Assembly (NCBI RefSeq): GCF_902859935.1
Contig: NZ_CADIKI010000001.1
Coordinates: forward strand, 558,001-622,000
Length of the DNA: 64,000 nucleotides
Direction of reading: 5' to 3'
Source: Paraburkholderia fynbosensis
Lineage (GTDB): Bacteria > Pseudomonadota > Gammaproteobacteria > Burkholderiales > Burkholderiaceae
Position numbers and translations under genes: made by a program. Within the stretch, counting starts at the first letter, position 1, and each line of letters starts with the position of its first letter. Below are positions 46,682 to 54,700 of the stretch, piece by piece. A model generated the notes under the pieces. It saw nothing but the letters and a program-made list of their open reading frames with translations. It did no database searches and had not been told where the DNA came from.

Positions 46682-47098
46682 ATGAGTAATCCGACCGAAT
46701 CACCCGCGCCCTGTGCGCCCGTAAAACGTAGCGGTCCTCTGCGTGCGCTATTCGCGCTGCGGCACTCGTGCGATGGCATCGTCGCGGCCTTGCGTGAGGA
46801 GAGCGCGTTCCGTCAGGAGGCCGCGCTCGCGGCGATTCTGGTGCCGGGGGCGTTGCTGATGCCGGTGGGCGCGATCGAGCGCGTGCTGCTGATCGTGTCG
46901 GTGTTGCTGGTGCTGCTCGTGGAGTTGCTCAATTCGAGCATCGAGGCTGCGATCGACCGGATTTCGCTCGAACGCCACGAGTTATCGAAACGCGCGAAAG
47001 ATTGCGGCAGTGCGGCCGTGACGATGGCGCTGCTGATCTGCGCGGTGACGTGGGGTGTATTGTGCGGGCCGATTGTTTATCACTGGATGCGCGGATAA
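46682..47098 (+). CDS. dgkA: Diacylglycerol kinase
   Basis: This small integral-membrane kinase recycles diacylglycerol to phosphatidic acid, using ATP. RHSCDGIVAALREESAFRQEAALAAILVP (in parts RHSCDGIVAALREESAF and RQEAALAAILVP), then LLVELLNSSIEAAIDRIS and AKDCGSAAVTMALL carry the DgkA signature E-x-x-N and D-x-G-S-A-A. Three membrane helices are expected. At 138 residues it is slightly longer than E. coli DgkA (about 122) through an N-terminal addition. ATG 46682 is the first good start. It is divergent from the bcs operon; the two may share control, though function differs. Confidence 0.94.
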   Translation: MSNPTESPAPCAPVKRSGPLRALFALRHSCDGIVAALREESAFRQEAALAAILVPGALLMPVGAIERVLLIVSVLLVLLVELLNSSIEAAIDRISLERHELSKRAKDCGSAAVTMALLICAVTWGVLCGPIVYHWMRG

Positions 47099-47221
47099 CG
47101 CAGCGCGGTTTTCACGCTAGCCGTTCTACATCGTGCTTTGCGTGAGCGATTCGCCTGCTCGCAAACGTTAGCGGGTGAATCAACCGCGCCGCTTTGCCTG
47201 GTGTGATTCGGCTGCGGTGGA

Positions 47222-47719
47222 TCAGTCGGTCGGGTCGTGCGCAATCACCGCGGCCAGTTCGGCAATCTGCGATTGCGCGAAAACGCGAATGCCGTGCTGT
47301 CGCAACAGCGTCGCGGTGACGCCTGCGGCAGCGTGCGTGGCACCGCTGAATTCGCCGTCGTAGATGAACGTGCTGCCGCAGGAGGGACTGCCGTCGGCCA
47401 GCAACGCATAGCGGCAGTTTTCCGCTTGCGCGCGCCGCAACGCATGCTCGGCGCCGGCAATGAATAGCGCAGTAACGTTTGCGCCGGTGTCGTCGAGGAT
47501 CGACGCTGCGTGCTTCAGCACGTCAGCGCCGCTGCGGTGCAATTGGATTTCCGCGGGCGGCCGCGGAGTCGGCAGTCCCGCGGCCACTTCCGGGCACACG
47601 ATCACGAGACGGCCTTCGTCGCGCCAGCGCGCGAACCAGGCATGGTGTGCGGTTTTGGCGGCGCCGTCATAGCGGACCGGGTGGCCGGCCAGACACGCGC
47701 TGACCAGAATCTTCAACAT
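47222..47719 (-). CDS. DUF523 family protein
   Basis: The 165-residue protein starts [20 protein letters not shown] and contains [20 protein letters not shown] and [16 protein letters not shown], all DUF523 hallmarks. The conserved Cys residues (SACLAG, VCPEV, SCGS) suggest metal or iron-sulfur binding, but the function is unproven. ATG 47719 is chosen over upstream in-frame codons that lack a ribosome-binding site. It converges with dgkA across 123 bases. Confidence 0.88.
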   Translation of the reverse strand: MLKILVSACLAGHPVRYDGAAKTAHHAWFARWRDEGRLVIVCPEVAAGLPTPRPPAEIQLHRSGADVLKHAASILDDTGANVTALFIAGAEHALRRAQAENCRYALLADGSPSCGSTFIYDGEFSGATHAAAGVTATLLRQHGIRVFAQSQIAELAAVIAHDPTD

Positions 47720-48016
47720 GACGATGAATCGCCTTCGCGGGCGGGCGGCTTTGGGCAGAAGATTGTAATGTGGATGGCCCGCCGCGCCGTGACCAACTCG
47801 ACAAGGCGGCCACTCACTCCACCGCCCCACCGCCCTTTCCTCGCGCGAAACCGCTCCGCTTCGATGATTCGCTGCGCACTTCACGCGCGGGCGCGTCCGT
47901 GGGCACACCTATTGCTCAATTCCGCTCACCGGCAAATAAGCCCGTCGAAGCATGTCATGCCCGCGACGGGTCGCCGTTCGTTACTTCAATCCAGCAATCC
48001 ATCGATGGGAGGCCCC
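47720..48016. other. Divergent intergenic region DUF523 / DUF1328
   Basis: These 297 bases separate two divergent genes. No gene is supported. A possible leftward -10 TACAAT-like element lies near 47764; nothing else stands out. Confidence 0.35.
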
Positions 48017-48178
48017 ATGCTTCGATACGCTGTAATTTTCTTCATCATCGCCATCATCGCCGCTGTGTTCGGCTTTGGCGGCATCGCCGCCGGCGCGACG
48101 GAAATCGCCAAAGTCCTGTTCTTCATCTTCCTGGTGATCTTCCTCGTCACCTTGCTGATGGGCGTGATACGACGCTGA
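48017..48178 (+). CDS. DUF1328 small membrane protein
   Basis: The 53-residue protein has two hydrophobic helices ([20 protein letters not shown] and [21 protein letters not shown]) linked by AAGATEI. This is the DUF1328/YtjA pattern. The ATG has GGGAGG a few bases upstream. Such proteins are abundant, often stress-inducible, and of unknown function. It stands alone. Confidence 0.92.
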   Translation: MLRYAVIFFIIAIIAAVFGFGGIAAGATEIAKVLFFIFLVIFLVTLLMGVIRR

Positions 48179-48746
48179 CAGCCGTTTCGGCAGACCGCTG
48201 GAAACAGACCCTGCCCCGATGCGAGCAGCCAGGCGTCGATGCAATACTTGCCACACGGTATTGCAATAGTTGCCGCCCGCGTCGGGGCTTCATCCGTTCG
48301 GCATGTGCCGTCCTCGCGCGCAGCGATGCTGAGCAGGCCGCCGGTGGCGACGCACAAGCTCGCCAACCGGTCGCAGGGTCCGAGCGTAGAGCGTCATCGT
48401 GCCGGCCATGCGTCCTTCGCAGACCGCCACGTAGCAATCGCCGCACGTCGTACGCTAGCGCGTCATCTCGACGCTTCGATCCAACACACGTGCAGTGCAC
48501 CCCCGTTGCGGCGCGCGGCGCGATGGACCGATGCAGCATGGCCGTCAACGCGACGAACGAATCGCGCGACGCATCAAAGGCGGCACAATTCGACGTGGCC
48601 GAAGCCATGACACACGTAGTCGATACGAACGGCTTGCCGGGTTACACGTCGCTTCACGTCGAGCACCTCGAACATTCACGATGCTCGAAGTGTGGCGTTC
48701 GCCTCGGCGCGTCTGAAGAACAATGTCGTAAAAACTCACAGGGGAG
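48179..48746. other. Intergenic region (568 bp), no gene
   Basis: The region separates DUF1328 from the converging rfbC-like gene. Frames on both strands (such as 48147-48608) have Arg/Cys-rich composition and no start signals, so they look like noise. I see no strong terminator or repeat. Confidence 0.45.
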
Positions 48747-49298
48747 TCAGGCGATGTTTTCCGCTTCATAAAGTCGCCGGCCCGCCGCATCCTTCGCGCC
48801 GAGGATCGGCTCGAAGTCGATCGGCCACTCGATGCCGATATCGGGATCGCACCACAGGAGGCAGCGCTCGAGTTCCGGAAACCAGTACTCGGTGGTCTTC
48901 CAAACGCACTCGGCGACGTCGGACAGCACCACGAAGCCATGCGCGAAACCCGGTGGCACCCAGATTTGCCGTTGATTGGCCGCGCTCAGGTATACACCGC
49001 TCCATTTGCCGAAGTGCGGCGAATTGAGCCGCACGTCCACGACGACGTCGAACACCTCGCCCTGCACGACACGTATCAGCCGGCCCTGCGGACGTTGGAC
49101 CTGATAGTGCAGCCCGCGCAGCACGCCGTGCACCGCGCGCAAATGCCGGTCCTGCACGAAATTGAAACCTTGCGAAACGTCATTGGCAAACTCGTCCGCG
49201 CTAAAGCTCTCGAAGCAGAAGCCGAGGTCGTCCCAAAACACCTCGGGCTCGATGAGCTTCACATCCGGCAATGCCGTCGCCGTTACCTTGTTGCCCAT
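48747..49298 (-). CDS. rfbC: dTDP-4-dehydrorhamnose 3,5-epimerase-like protein
   Basis: The 183-residue cupin-fold sugar epimerase shows RGLHYQVQRPQGRLIRVVQG (catalytic His in LHYQ), DVVVDVRLNSPHFGKWSGV, FAHGFVVLSD and an aromatic C-terminal YWFPELERCLLW. These are typical of RmlC, which makes the L-rhamnose precursor. The gene is alone: no rmlA, rmlB or rmlD is beside it, so it may serve another nucleotide sugar. ATG 49298 is the start; the frame upstream to 49562 lacks a ribosome-binding site. Neighbour 49406-50401 is a regulator on the same strand. Confidence 0.87.
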   Translation of the reverse strand: MGNKVTATALPDVKLIEPEVFWDDLGFCFESFSADEFANDVSQGFNFVQDRHLRAVHGVLRGLHYQVQRPQGRLIRVVQGEVFDVVVDVRLNSPHFGKWSGVYLSAANQRQIWVPPGFAHGFVVLSDVAECVWKTTEYWFPELERCLLWCDPDIGIEWPIDFEPILGAKDAAGRRLYEAENIA

Positions 49299-49405
49299 TG
49301 CCACTATGCTCGTAAGAAGGCTGGCCGGCGAGAATACGGCCGCCGCTGTGGCCGTGTTCAACAGTGATGAGGCGCACCCGTCGGCACGGGCGCCTTCCTG
49401 ACATG

Positions 49406-50401
49406 CTACGCCTCGTTCGCCACCCTGCTTCGCGCGCGATATTCCGTGGGCGAAAGCGCCATGCGCTTGCGGAAGATCTTCGCGAGACGATCGCCATTGC
49501 CGGTGCCGCTGCGCCGCGCAATCTTGTCGACCGGCAATTCGGTTTCGGTGAGGAAGTTGCACGCAATGCGCAGCCGCACCTGCAGCAGATAGTCCGATGG
49601 TGTGACCTGCATTTCGTGCTTGAAGCGGCGCAGGAAATTGCGCTCGCTCATTGCGGCGACCTGCGCCGCATCGGCCACGGACACCGGACGATCGCAGTTC
49701 GCCTCCATCCAGCGCGCCGCGGCGCGGATTTTTTCAGCGACGCTCAGCGTGCCCCCTTCGGCCGGCAGCGGCACCCACGTCGCCGCCATCCCCGGCATCA
49801 CGCGGTCGGCCACGCTGCGCGCGAGTTCGGCGCCCAGGTCGCGCTTGATGAACATCAGCGCGGCGCGCGCGCAGTCGTGACGGTCGTTGGAGGCGCTGAG
49901 CGCGGCTTCGCTCGACGCACCGCCGGGATAGCGGTTCATCTGCAGGCCGTCATGGTCGGTGGGACCGGCAGCCTCGAGCACGAGCCGGCCCTCGCCGATC
50001 GTTTCGATCGCCCGCGTACGCGCCTGCACCGCGCGCAGCCAGATGAGCAGCCGCTCGTCGCGTGCGGCGGCCAGCGCGCCGTAGCCGCCCGCGATGAACA
50101 GCACGTCGAAGCCGCTGCCGAAGCGCGTGTCGATGCGATCGGTCCAGATGCGTGCCGACGAGGAGCTGGCCACGCTGCCGCCCTCCATCGACAGAAACTG
50201 CACTTCGTAAGGCGGCTCTTCGCCGGCTCGCGAACCGGATAGTTCGTTGGCGCTCTGGAACATCTCAACCACCGTACCAGGCCCTAGCAGCCAGAAGCCG
50301 TCGAACAGCAATATGCCGATTCGCCGCGCTGCGGTACGGACGTTCAAAGTCGGCGTGTGAAGCCACGTAATTCTCGCGGTATCAAGATGCATTTGCGGCA
50401 T
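49406..50401 (-). CDS. GlxA/FtrA-type regulator (DJ-1/PfpI + AraC)
   Basis: The N-terminal ~200 residues form a DJ-1/PfpI-like ligand domain (IGILLFDGFWLLGPGTVVE, FDVLFIAGGYGA). The C-terminal ~110 residues are an AraC double helix-turn-helix (VADAAQVAAMSERNFLRRFK, KIARRSGTGNGDRLAKIFRK). The Cys usual in DJ-1 proteins' nucleophile-elbow position is missing (GRLVLEAA), so the ligand domain is probably catalytically inactive. ATG 50401 has GGGGAAAG upstream and is better than 50422. Length is 331 residues. It may control the nearby rfbC-like gene or AT-rich genes, unproven. Confidence 0.85.
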   Translation of the reverse strand: MPQMHLDTARITWLHTPTLNVRTAARRIGILLFDGFWLLGPGTVVEMFQSANELSGSRAGEEPPYEVQFLSMEGGSVASSSSARIWTDRIDTRFGSGFDVLFIAGGYGALAAARDERLLIWLRAVQARTRAIETIGEGRLVLEAAGPTDHDGLQMNRYPGGASSEAALSASNDRHDCARAALMFIKRDLGAELARSVADRVMPGMAATWVPLPAEGGTLSVAEKIRAAARWMEANCDRPVSVADAAQVAAMSERNFLRRFKHEMQVTPSDYLLQVRLRIACNFLTETELPVDKIARRSGTGNGDRLAKIFRKRMALSPTEYRARSRVANEA

Positions 50402-50578
50402 GAACTTTCCCCAAACGGTCATACGTTGTGAACCCCGATGCCCCGTCAGACGGCCGGCACGAGCGAATGATTTATTAGGACTGGAATTGCCGGAACGCCG
50501 CTTAACGGATTAAGCGTGATGTTAGCGGAATGAACCGCCAGAGTAAATTTGAAAAACGAATCTACATCAGAAAAGAGA

Positions 50579-50809
50579 ATGTATGAAGAAAACGATTATC
50601 CGCCGTTTCATATGACAACCGGCGAGCCGCGGCCTGACAACGTGCGCATGTCGCCCACCGGCATCCGCGGGCCGCTGGACCATATCCGGCCTCATTTTGC
50701 GGCCACTCTGGCCACGCTTTCTGATTCTGCGAAGAAGCGGTTTGCGAACCTGGCCGTCATCGCGCGAGTTCAAAGTGTTTCAAACATGAAATCGAAGTCG
50801 CCCGGATAA
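50579..50809 (+). CDS. Possible small hypothetical protein (76 aa)
   Basis: ATG 50579 with an upstream AAAGAG opens 76 residues (EENDYPPFHMTTGEPRPDNV, ALATLSDSAKKRFANLAV-like). Base use here is less GC-rich than in the neighbours. There is no recognisable domain and no signal peptide. It may be non-coding; the frame is real but the gene call is weak. Confidence 0.35.
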   Translation: MYEENDYPPFHMTTGEPRPDNVRMSPTGIRGPLDHIRPHFAATLATLSDSAKKRFANLAVIARVQSVSNMKSKSPG

Positions 50810-50934
50810 TCGCCACTCAATACCTGATTTATTCGCAAATACGGAATTTATCGACGGGAACTGCAGCGTGCTCTCCGATATCCCTAATTCAACGCAATTG
50901 ATATTCCAAAGCATGTTTTTGCAGGTGTCCAGAA

Positions 50935-50954
50935 ATGTTTCTATATTGAAACAT
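50935..50954. repeat. Inverted repeat ATGTTTC / GAAACAT
   Basis: Perfect seven-base arms flank TATATT. No T-run follows, so an operator is more likely than a terminator. Confidence 0.6.
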
Positions 50955-50971
50955 CCGGTTCGTTGCGCATG

Positions 50972-50986
50972 GGGACGATATGTCCC
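50972..50986. repeat. Inverted repeat GGGAC / GTCCC
   Basis: Perfect five-base arms flank GATAT, a candidate operator or small RNA hairpin upstream of the gene at 51149. Confidence 0.5.
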
Positions 50987-51148
50987 TTCAATGTATGGAC
51001 CATTTATACGTCAGATGATTTAACGCGTTGCAGCAATCGGGCACGTGTTTTTAAACAACGTTTTATCCGCGGATCGAGATCTTTAAGGAAAGGCCCGCCC
51101 GCGCCGCCCGATAATTTGCGCAATGTGATTGTTGTAAGGAGCTGAACC

Positions 51149-51523
51149 ATGTCGCGCCGGATGAGCATCGAGAGAGTCAACGAGTATGGACGCAACGCGG
51201 TCCGTCTCGACATCGACGGCAGCGCGGTGCTGCTCGAAGCAGCCGAGCTGGACGCGCTGATCAAGCACCTCGCCGTGTTGCGCGCCACGATGCGCCCGGC
51301 GGTGCCTACGGCGCCGTTGCGCTCGCATCGGTATGTGATCGAGGTCGATCCTTGCTGGCACACGGAAAAACCTGCGCTGAACGACGGTGCGGTCATGTTC
51401 CTGAGACATTCCGGTCTAGGCTGGGCGGGCTTCGCGCTGCCCACGGAAAGTCTCGCCAAACTGCATCACGCGCTCACGCAGCATCTGGAAGCTTCGCTTG
51501 AAGTACACGGCATGCTTAACTGA
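51149..51523 (+). CDS. Hypothetical protein (124 aa)
   Basis: The ATG has a strong AAGGAG ribosome-binding site, so translation is likely. The 124-residue product (NEYGRNAVRLDIDGSAVLLE, RYVIEVDPCWHTEKP, LGWAGFALPTESLAKLHHAL) has no signal peptide or membrane helix and no family I recognise. It looks like a compact alpha/beta protein. It is preceded by the AT-rich stretch and followed by another short frame. Confidence 0.7.
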   Translation: MSRRMSIERVNEYGRNAVRLDIDGSAVLLEAAELDALIKHLAVLRATMRPAVPTAPLRSHRYVIEVDPCWHTEKPALNDGAVMFLRHSGLGWAGFALPTESLAKLHHALTQHLEASLEVHGMLN

Positions 51524-51557
51524 AAAGCCGCCGGGCGATGACCGTTGCAGGTCGCGC

Positions 51558-51722
51558 ATGCATTGCGATTCTGCGATTCAGGTCGAGCGCGTGCTAAATC
51601 GCACGGTACGCAATTTTTCGCAGGCCGACCTGGGCCGCAAGTATCTCGATGAGTGCGGCGTGATCATGGCGGGCCATGAGTCGCGCACGATCGCGCTTCG
51701 ACCGCACAACGAGGCACGCTGA
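51558..51722 (+). CDS. Possible small hypothetical protein (54 aa)
   Basis: ATG 51558 gives 54 residues (NRTVRNFSQADLGRKYLDEC). The ribosome-binding site is weak (CAGGT). It follows the previous gene by 34 bases and ends 67 bases before the converging uvrA stop. The call is tentative. Confidence 0.3.
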   Translation: MHCDSAIQVERVLNRTVRNFSQADLGRKYLDECGVIMAGHESRTIALRPHNEAR

Positions 51723-51789
51723 TCAGCAAGCATCGCGTGAACAACACTGCGAAGTGTGGCGCAAACACGGTTTGCGCCACTTCCGCTCG

Positions 51790-54700
51790 TCACCCGTTCG
51801 TTCCCTCGCCCGCCACCACGGCCGCCGTACCCTGCTGCGCTCGCGCGAGCACAGGCCGCAACGCCGCCCCCGTGTGGCTGGCTGCGACACGCGCCAGGCC
51901 TTCGGGGTCGGTCGCCGCGACAATCGCCCCGCCGCCCACGCCGCCTTCCGGACCGAGATCGATGATCCAGTCCGCCTCGGCAATCACGTCGAGATCGTGC
52001 TCGATGACGACGACGCTATGGCCGCCATCCGCAAGACGATGCAGCACGCGAATCAGCTTCGCGACGTCCGCCATATGCAGCCCGACAGTCGGCTCGTCCA
52101 GCACGTACAGCGTGTGAGGCGGCTTCTGACCGCGCCGCGTGATGTCGTCGCGCACCTTGCTCAATTCGGTGACGAGCTTGATCCGCTGCGCTTCGCCGCC
52201 CGACAACGTAGGTGACGGCTGGCCGAGCGTGAGATAGCCGAGCCCGACGTCCTTCATCAATTGCAACGGATGCCCGATGTTCGTGATGGACGCGAAAAAC
52301 TCGACAGCCTCGTCGATTTCCATGGTCAGCACGTCGCCGATATTCTTGCCGCGCCATGTGACCGCCAGCGTCTCGGGATTGAAGCGCTGCCCGTGGCACA
52401 CATCGCAAGGCACTTTCACGTCCGGCAGGAAGCTCATGCCGATGGTGCGCACGCCCTGCCCCTCGCACGCCGGGCAGCGGCCGTCTCCGGTGTTGAACGA
52501 AAACCGCGAGGCCGTATAGCCACGCGCACGCGCTTCGAGCGTACCCGCGAACAGCTTGCGGATCGCATCCCACACGCCGATGTAAGTGGCGGGGCATGAA
52601 CGCGGCGTCTTGCCGATCGGCGTCTGATCGACTTCGAGCACGCGGTCGATGCTCTCCCAGCCGGTGATCGACTCGCACCCTTGCCACGCATGCGTGACGT
52701 TGAGCGGCGCGCGCGGCGCCGAGCGCGCCAGCACGCTGGAACGCCGGTTCGCGGCCGGCTTCTCCTCGGCCGCGGCGCGCGCACGCCGCGTGGCCGGCGA
52801 CGACAGCACCGAGCGCCCGACCGCATCCAGCAGATTGGTCATGAGCACGTCGCGCGCGAGCGTGGACTTGCCGGAACCGCTGACGCCGGTCACCGCGACC
52901 AGCCGCGACAGCGGAATGCCCACCGTGACGTCGCGCAGGTTGTGCAGCTTGCCGCCATGCACGGTCAGCCAGTTTTCCGGCACCATGGCCGCGCGCTTGC
53001 CCGGTGCGACCACCGCACGGCGCGGCTGCAACGGATGCACGATCGGATTCGCGAGAAACTGCCCGGTGAGCGAATCGGGCTGCGCCGACAGATCGGCCAC
53101 ACTGCCCTGCGCGATCAACGTACCGCCGCGCTTGCCCGCACCCGGCCCGATGTCGATGATGTGATCCGCGCGCCGGATCGTGTCCTCGTCATGCTCGACG
53201 ACCACCAGCGTATTGCCCTTCTCGCCGAGCTTGCGCAACGCGTTCAGCAAAATCTGGTTGTCGCGCGGATGCAGGCCGATGGTGGGCTCGTCGAGCACGT
53301 AGCACACGCCTTGCAGATTGCTACCGAGTTGCGCGGCGAGCCGGATGCGCTGCGCTTCGCCGCCCGACAGGCTCGGCGCCGCCCGATCGAGGCTCAGATA
53401 GCCGAGCCCGACCTCTTCCAGAAACTGCAGGCGGCTGCCGATTTCGCTGATCACGTCGCGCGCGATTTCCGCGTCGCGGCCGCTCATCTCGACGCTTTCG
53501 ATCCACGCGCGCGTGTCGGACACGGTCCACTGCGCGACGTCGACGATCGCCTGCGCGTCGAACGTGACCGCGCGCGCGGTCGGGTTCAGACGCGTGCCCG
53601 AACAATCCGGACAGGGTTCGTCGACGAGGCCTTCGGGTTCCTGTTCCTCCGACGGCAAGCTCTGCTCGCGGCCGCGATTGTCGTCGACGACGATCGTGTC
53701 GTCGTACGCGGCGCGTTGTTCGCGCGTGAGCGACAGGCCCGTGCCGACGCAGGTCGTGCACCAGCCATGCTTGCTGTTGTACGAGAACATGCGCGGATCG
53801 AGTTCGGGATAGCTGGTGCCGCACACCGGACACGCGCGCTTCGTGGACAACACCTTCACGGTGCCGAGCGGCGCCGTGGGATGGCCGCCGTTAAGCGCGT
53901 CGTGCAGACCGTCGAGCGGCGCGAGCAGATGCATCACGCCCTTGCCGACTTCGAGCGTGCGGTCGAGCGCCTCGCGCAATTCGGCTTCATGGTCCGCCGA
54001 CACGACGAGGTCGGCGACCGGCAATTCGATCGTATGTTCGCGGAAGCGATCGAGCTTCGGCCACGGGTCCACCGGCACGAACTCGCCGTCGACGCGCAGA
54101 TGCGTATTGCCGCGCGCCTTCGCCCATTTCGCGAGGTCCGTGTAGACGCCCTTGCGGTTCACGACGAGCGGCGCAAGGAAGCCGACATGCTGCCCCTTGT
54201 GATCGCGCAGCAACTGCGCCGCGATCGATTCGACGCTTTGCGACGTGACCGGCGTGCCGTCGTGAATGCAGTGCTGCAAACCGAGCTTCACATATAGCAG
54301 CCGCAGGAAGTGCCACACCTCGGAGGTGGTCGCCACGGTGCTCTTGCGGCCGCCGCGCGAGAGGCGCTGCTCGATCGCGACGGTCGGCGGAATGCCGTAC
54401 ACCGCGTCGACCTCGGGCCGCCCGGCGGGCTGCACGATGGAGCGCGCGTACGCGTTCAACGATTCGAGATAACGGCGCTGCCCTTCGTGGAACAGAATGT
54501 CGAACGCGAGCGTGGACTTGCCCGAACCGGACACGCCGGTAATCACGTTGAACTTGCCGTGCGGAATGTCCACGTCGAGCGCTTTCAGGTTGTGCTCGCG
54601 CGCATTGACGATGCGTACCACGTCCTCGCCTTCGATCGCCCGGCGCGCGCGCGCCGCGCTCAGCGCCTTCTGCAGCGGCACGCCTTGCGACTCCGGCTCG

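Larger units (their letters stand above)
50810..51148. other. AT-rich intergenic stretch with inverted repeats
   Basis: This 339-base stretch is markedly AT-richer than the rest of the window. It contains ATGTTTC-TATATT-GAAACAT (50935-50954), a perfect seven-base inverted repeat, and GGGAC-GATAT-GTCCC (50972-50986). Both look like operators or RNA hairpins. It precedes the gene at 51149. Confidence 0.55.

Noticed and set aside
48147..48608. 153-residue leftward frame in the 568-base gap
   Set aside because: Arg/Cys/Ser-rich noise, no good start, no homologue-like motif.
50567..50773. 68-residue leftward frame opposite the small hypothetical gene
   Set aside because: It overlaps the more plausible + strand frame and has no ribosome-binding site.
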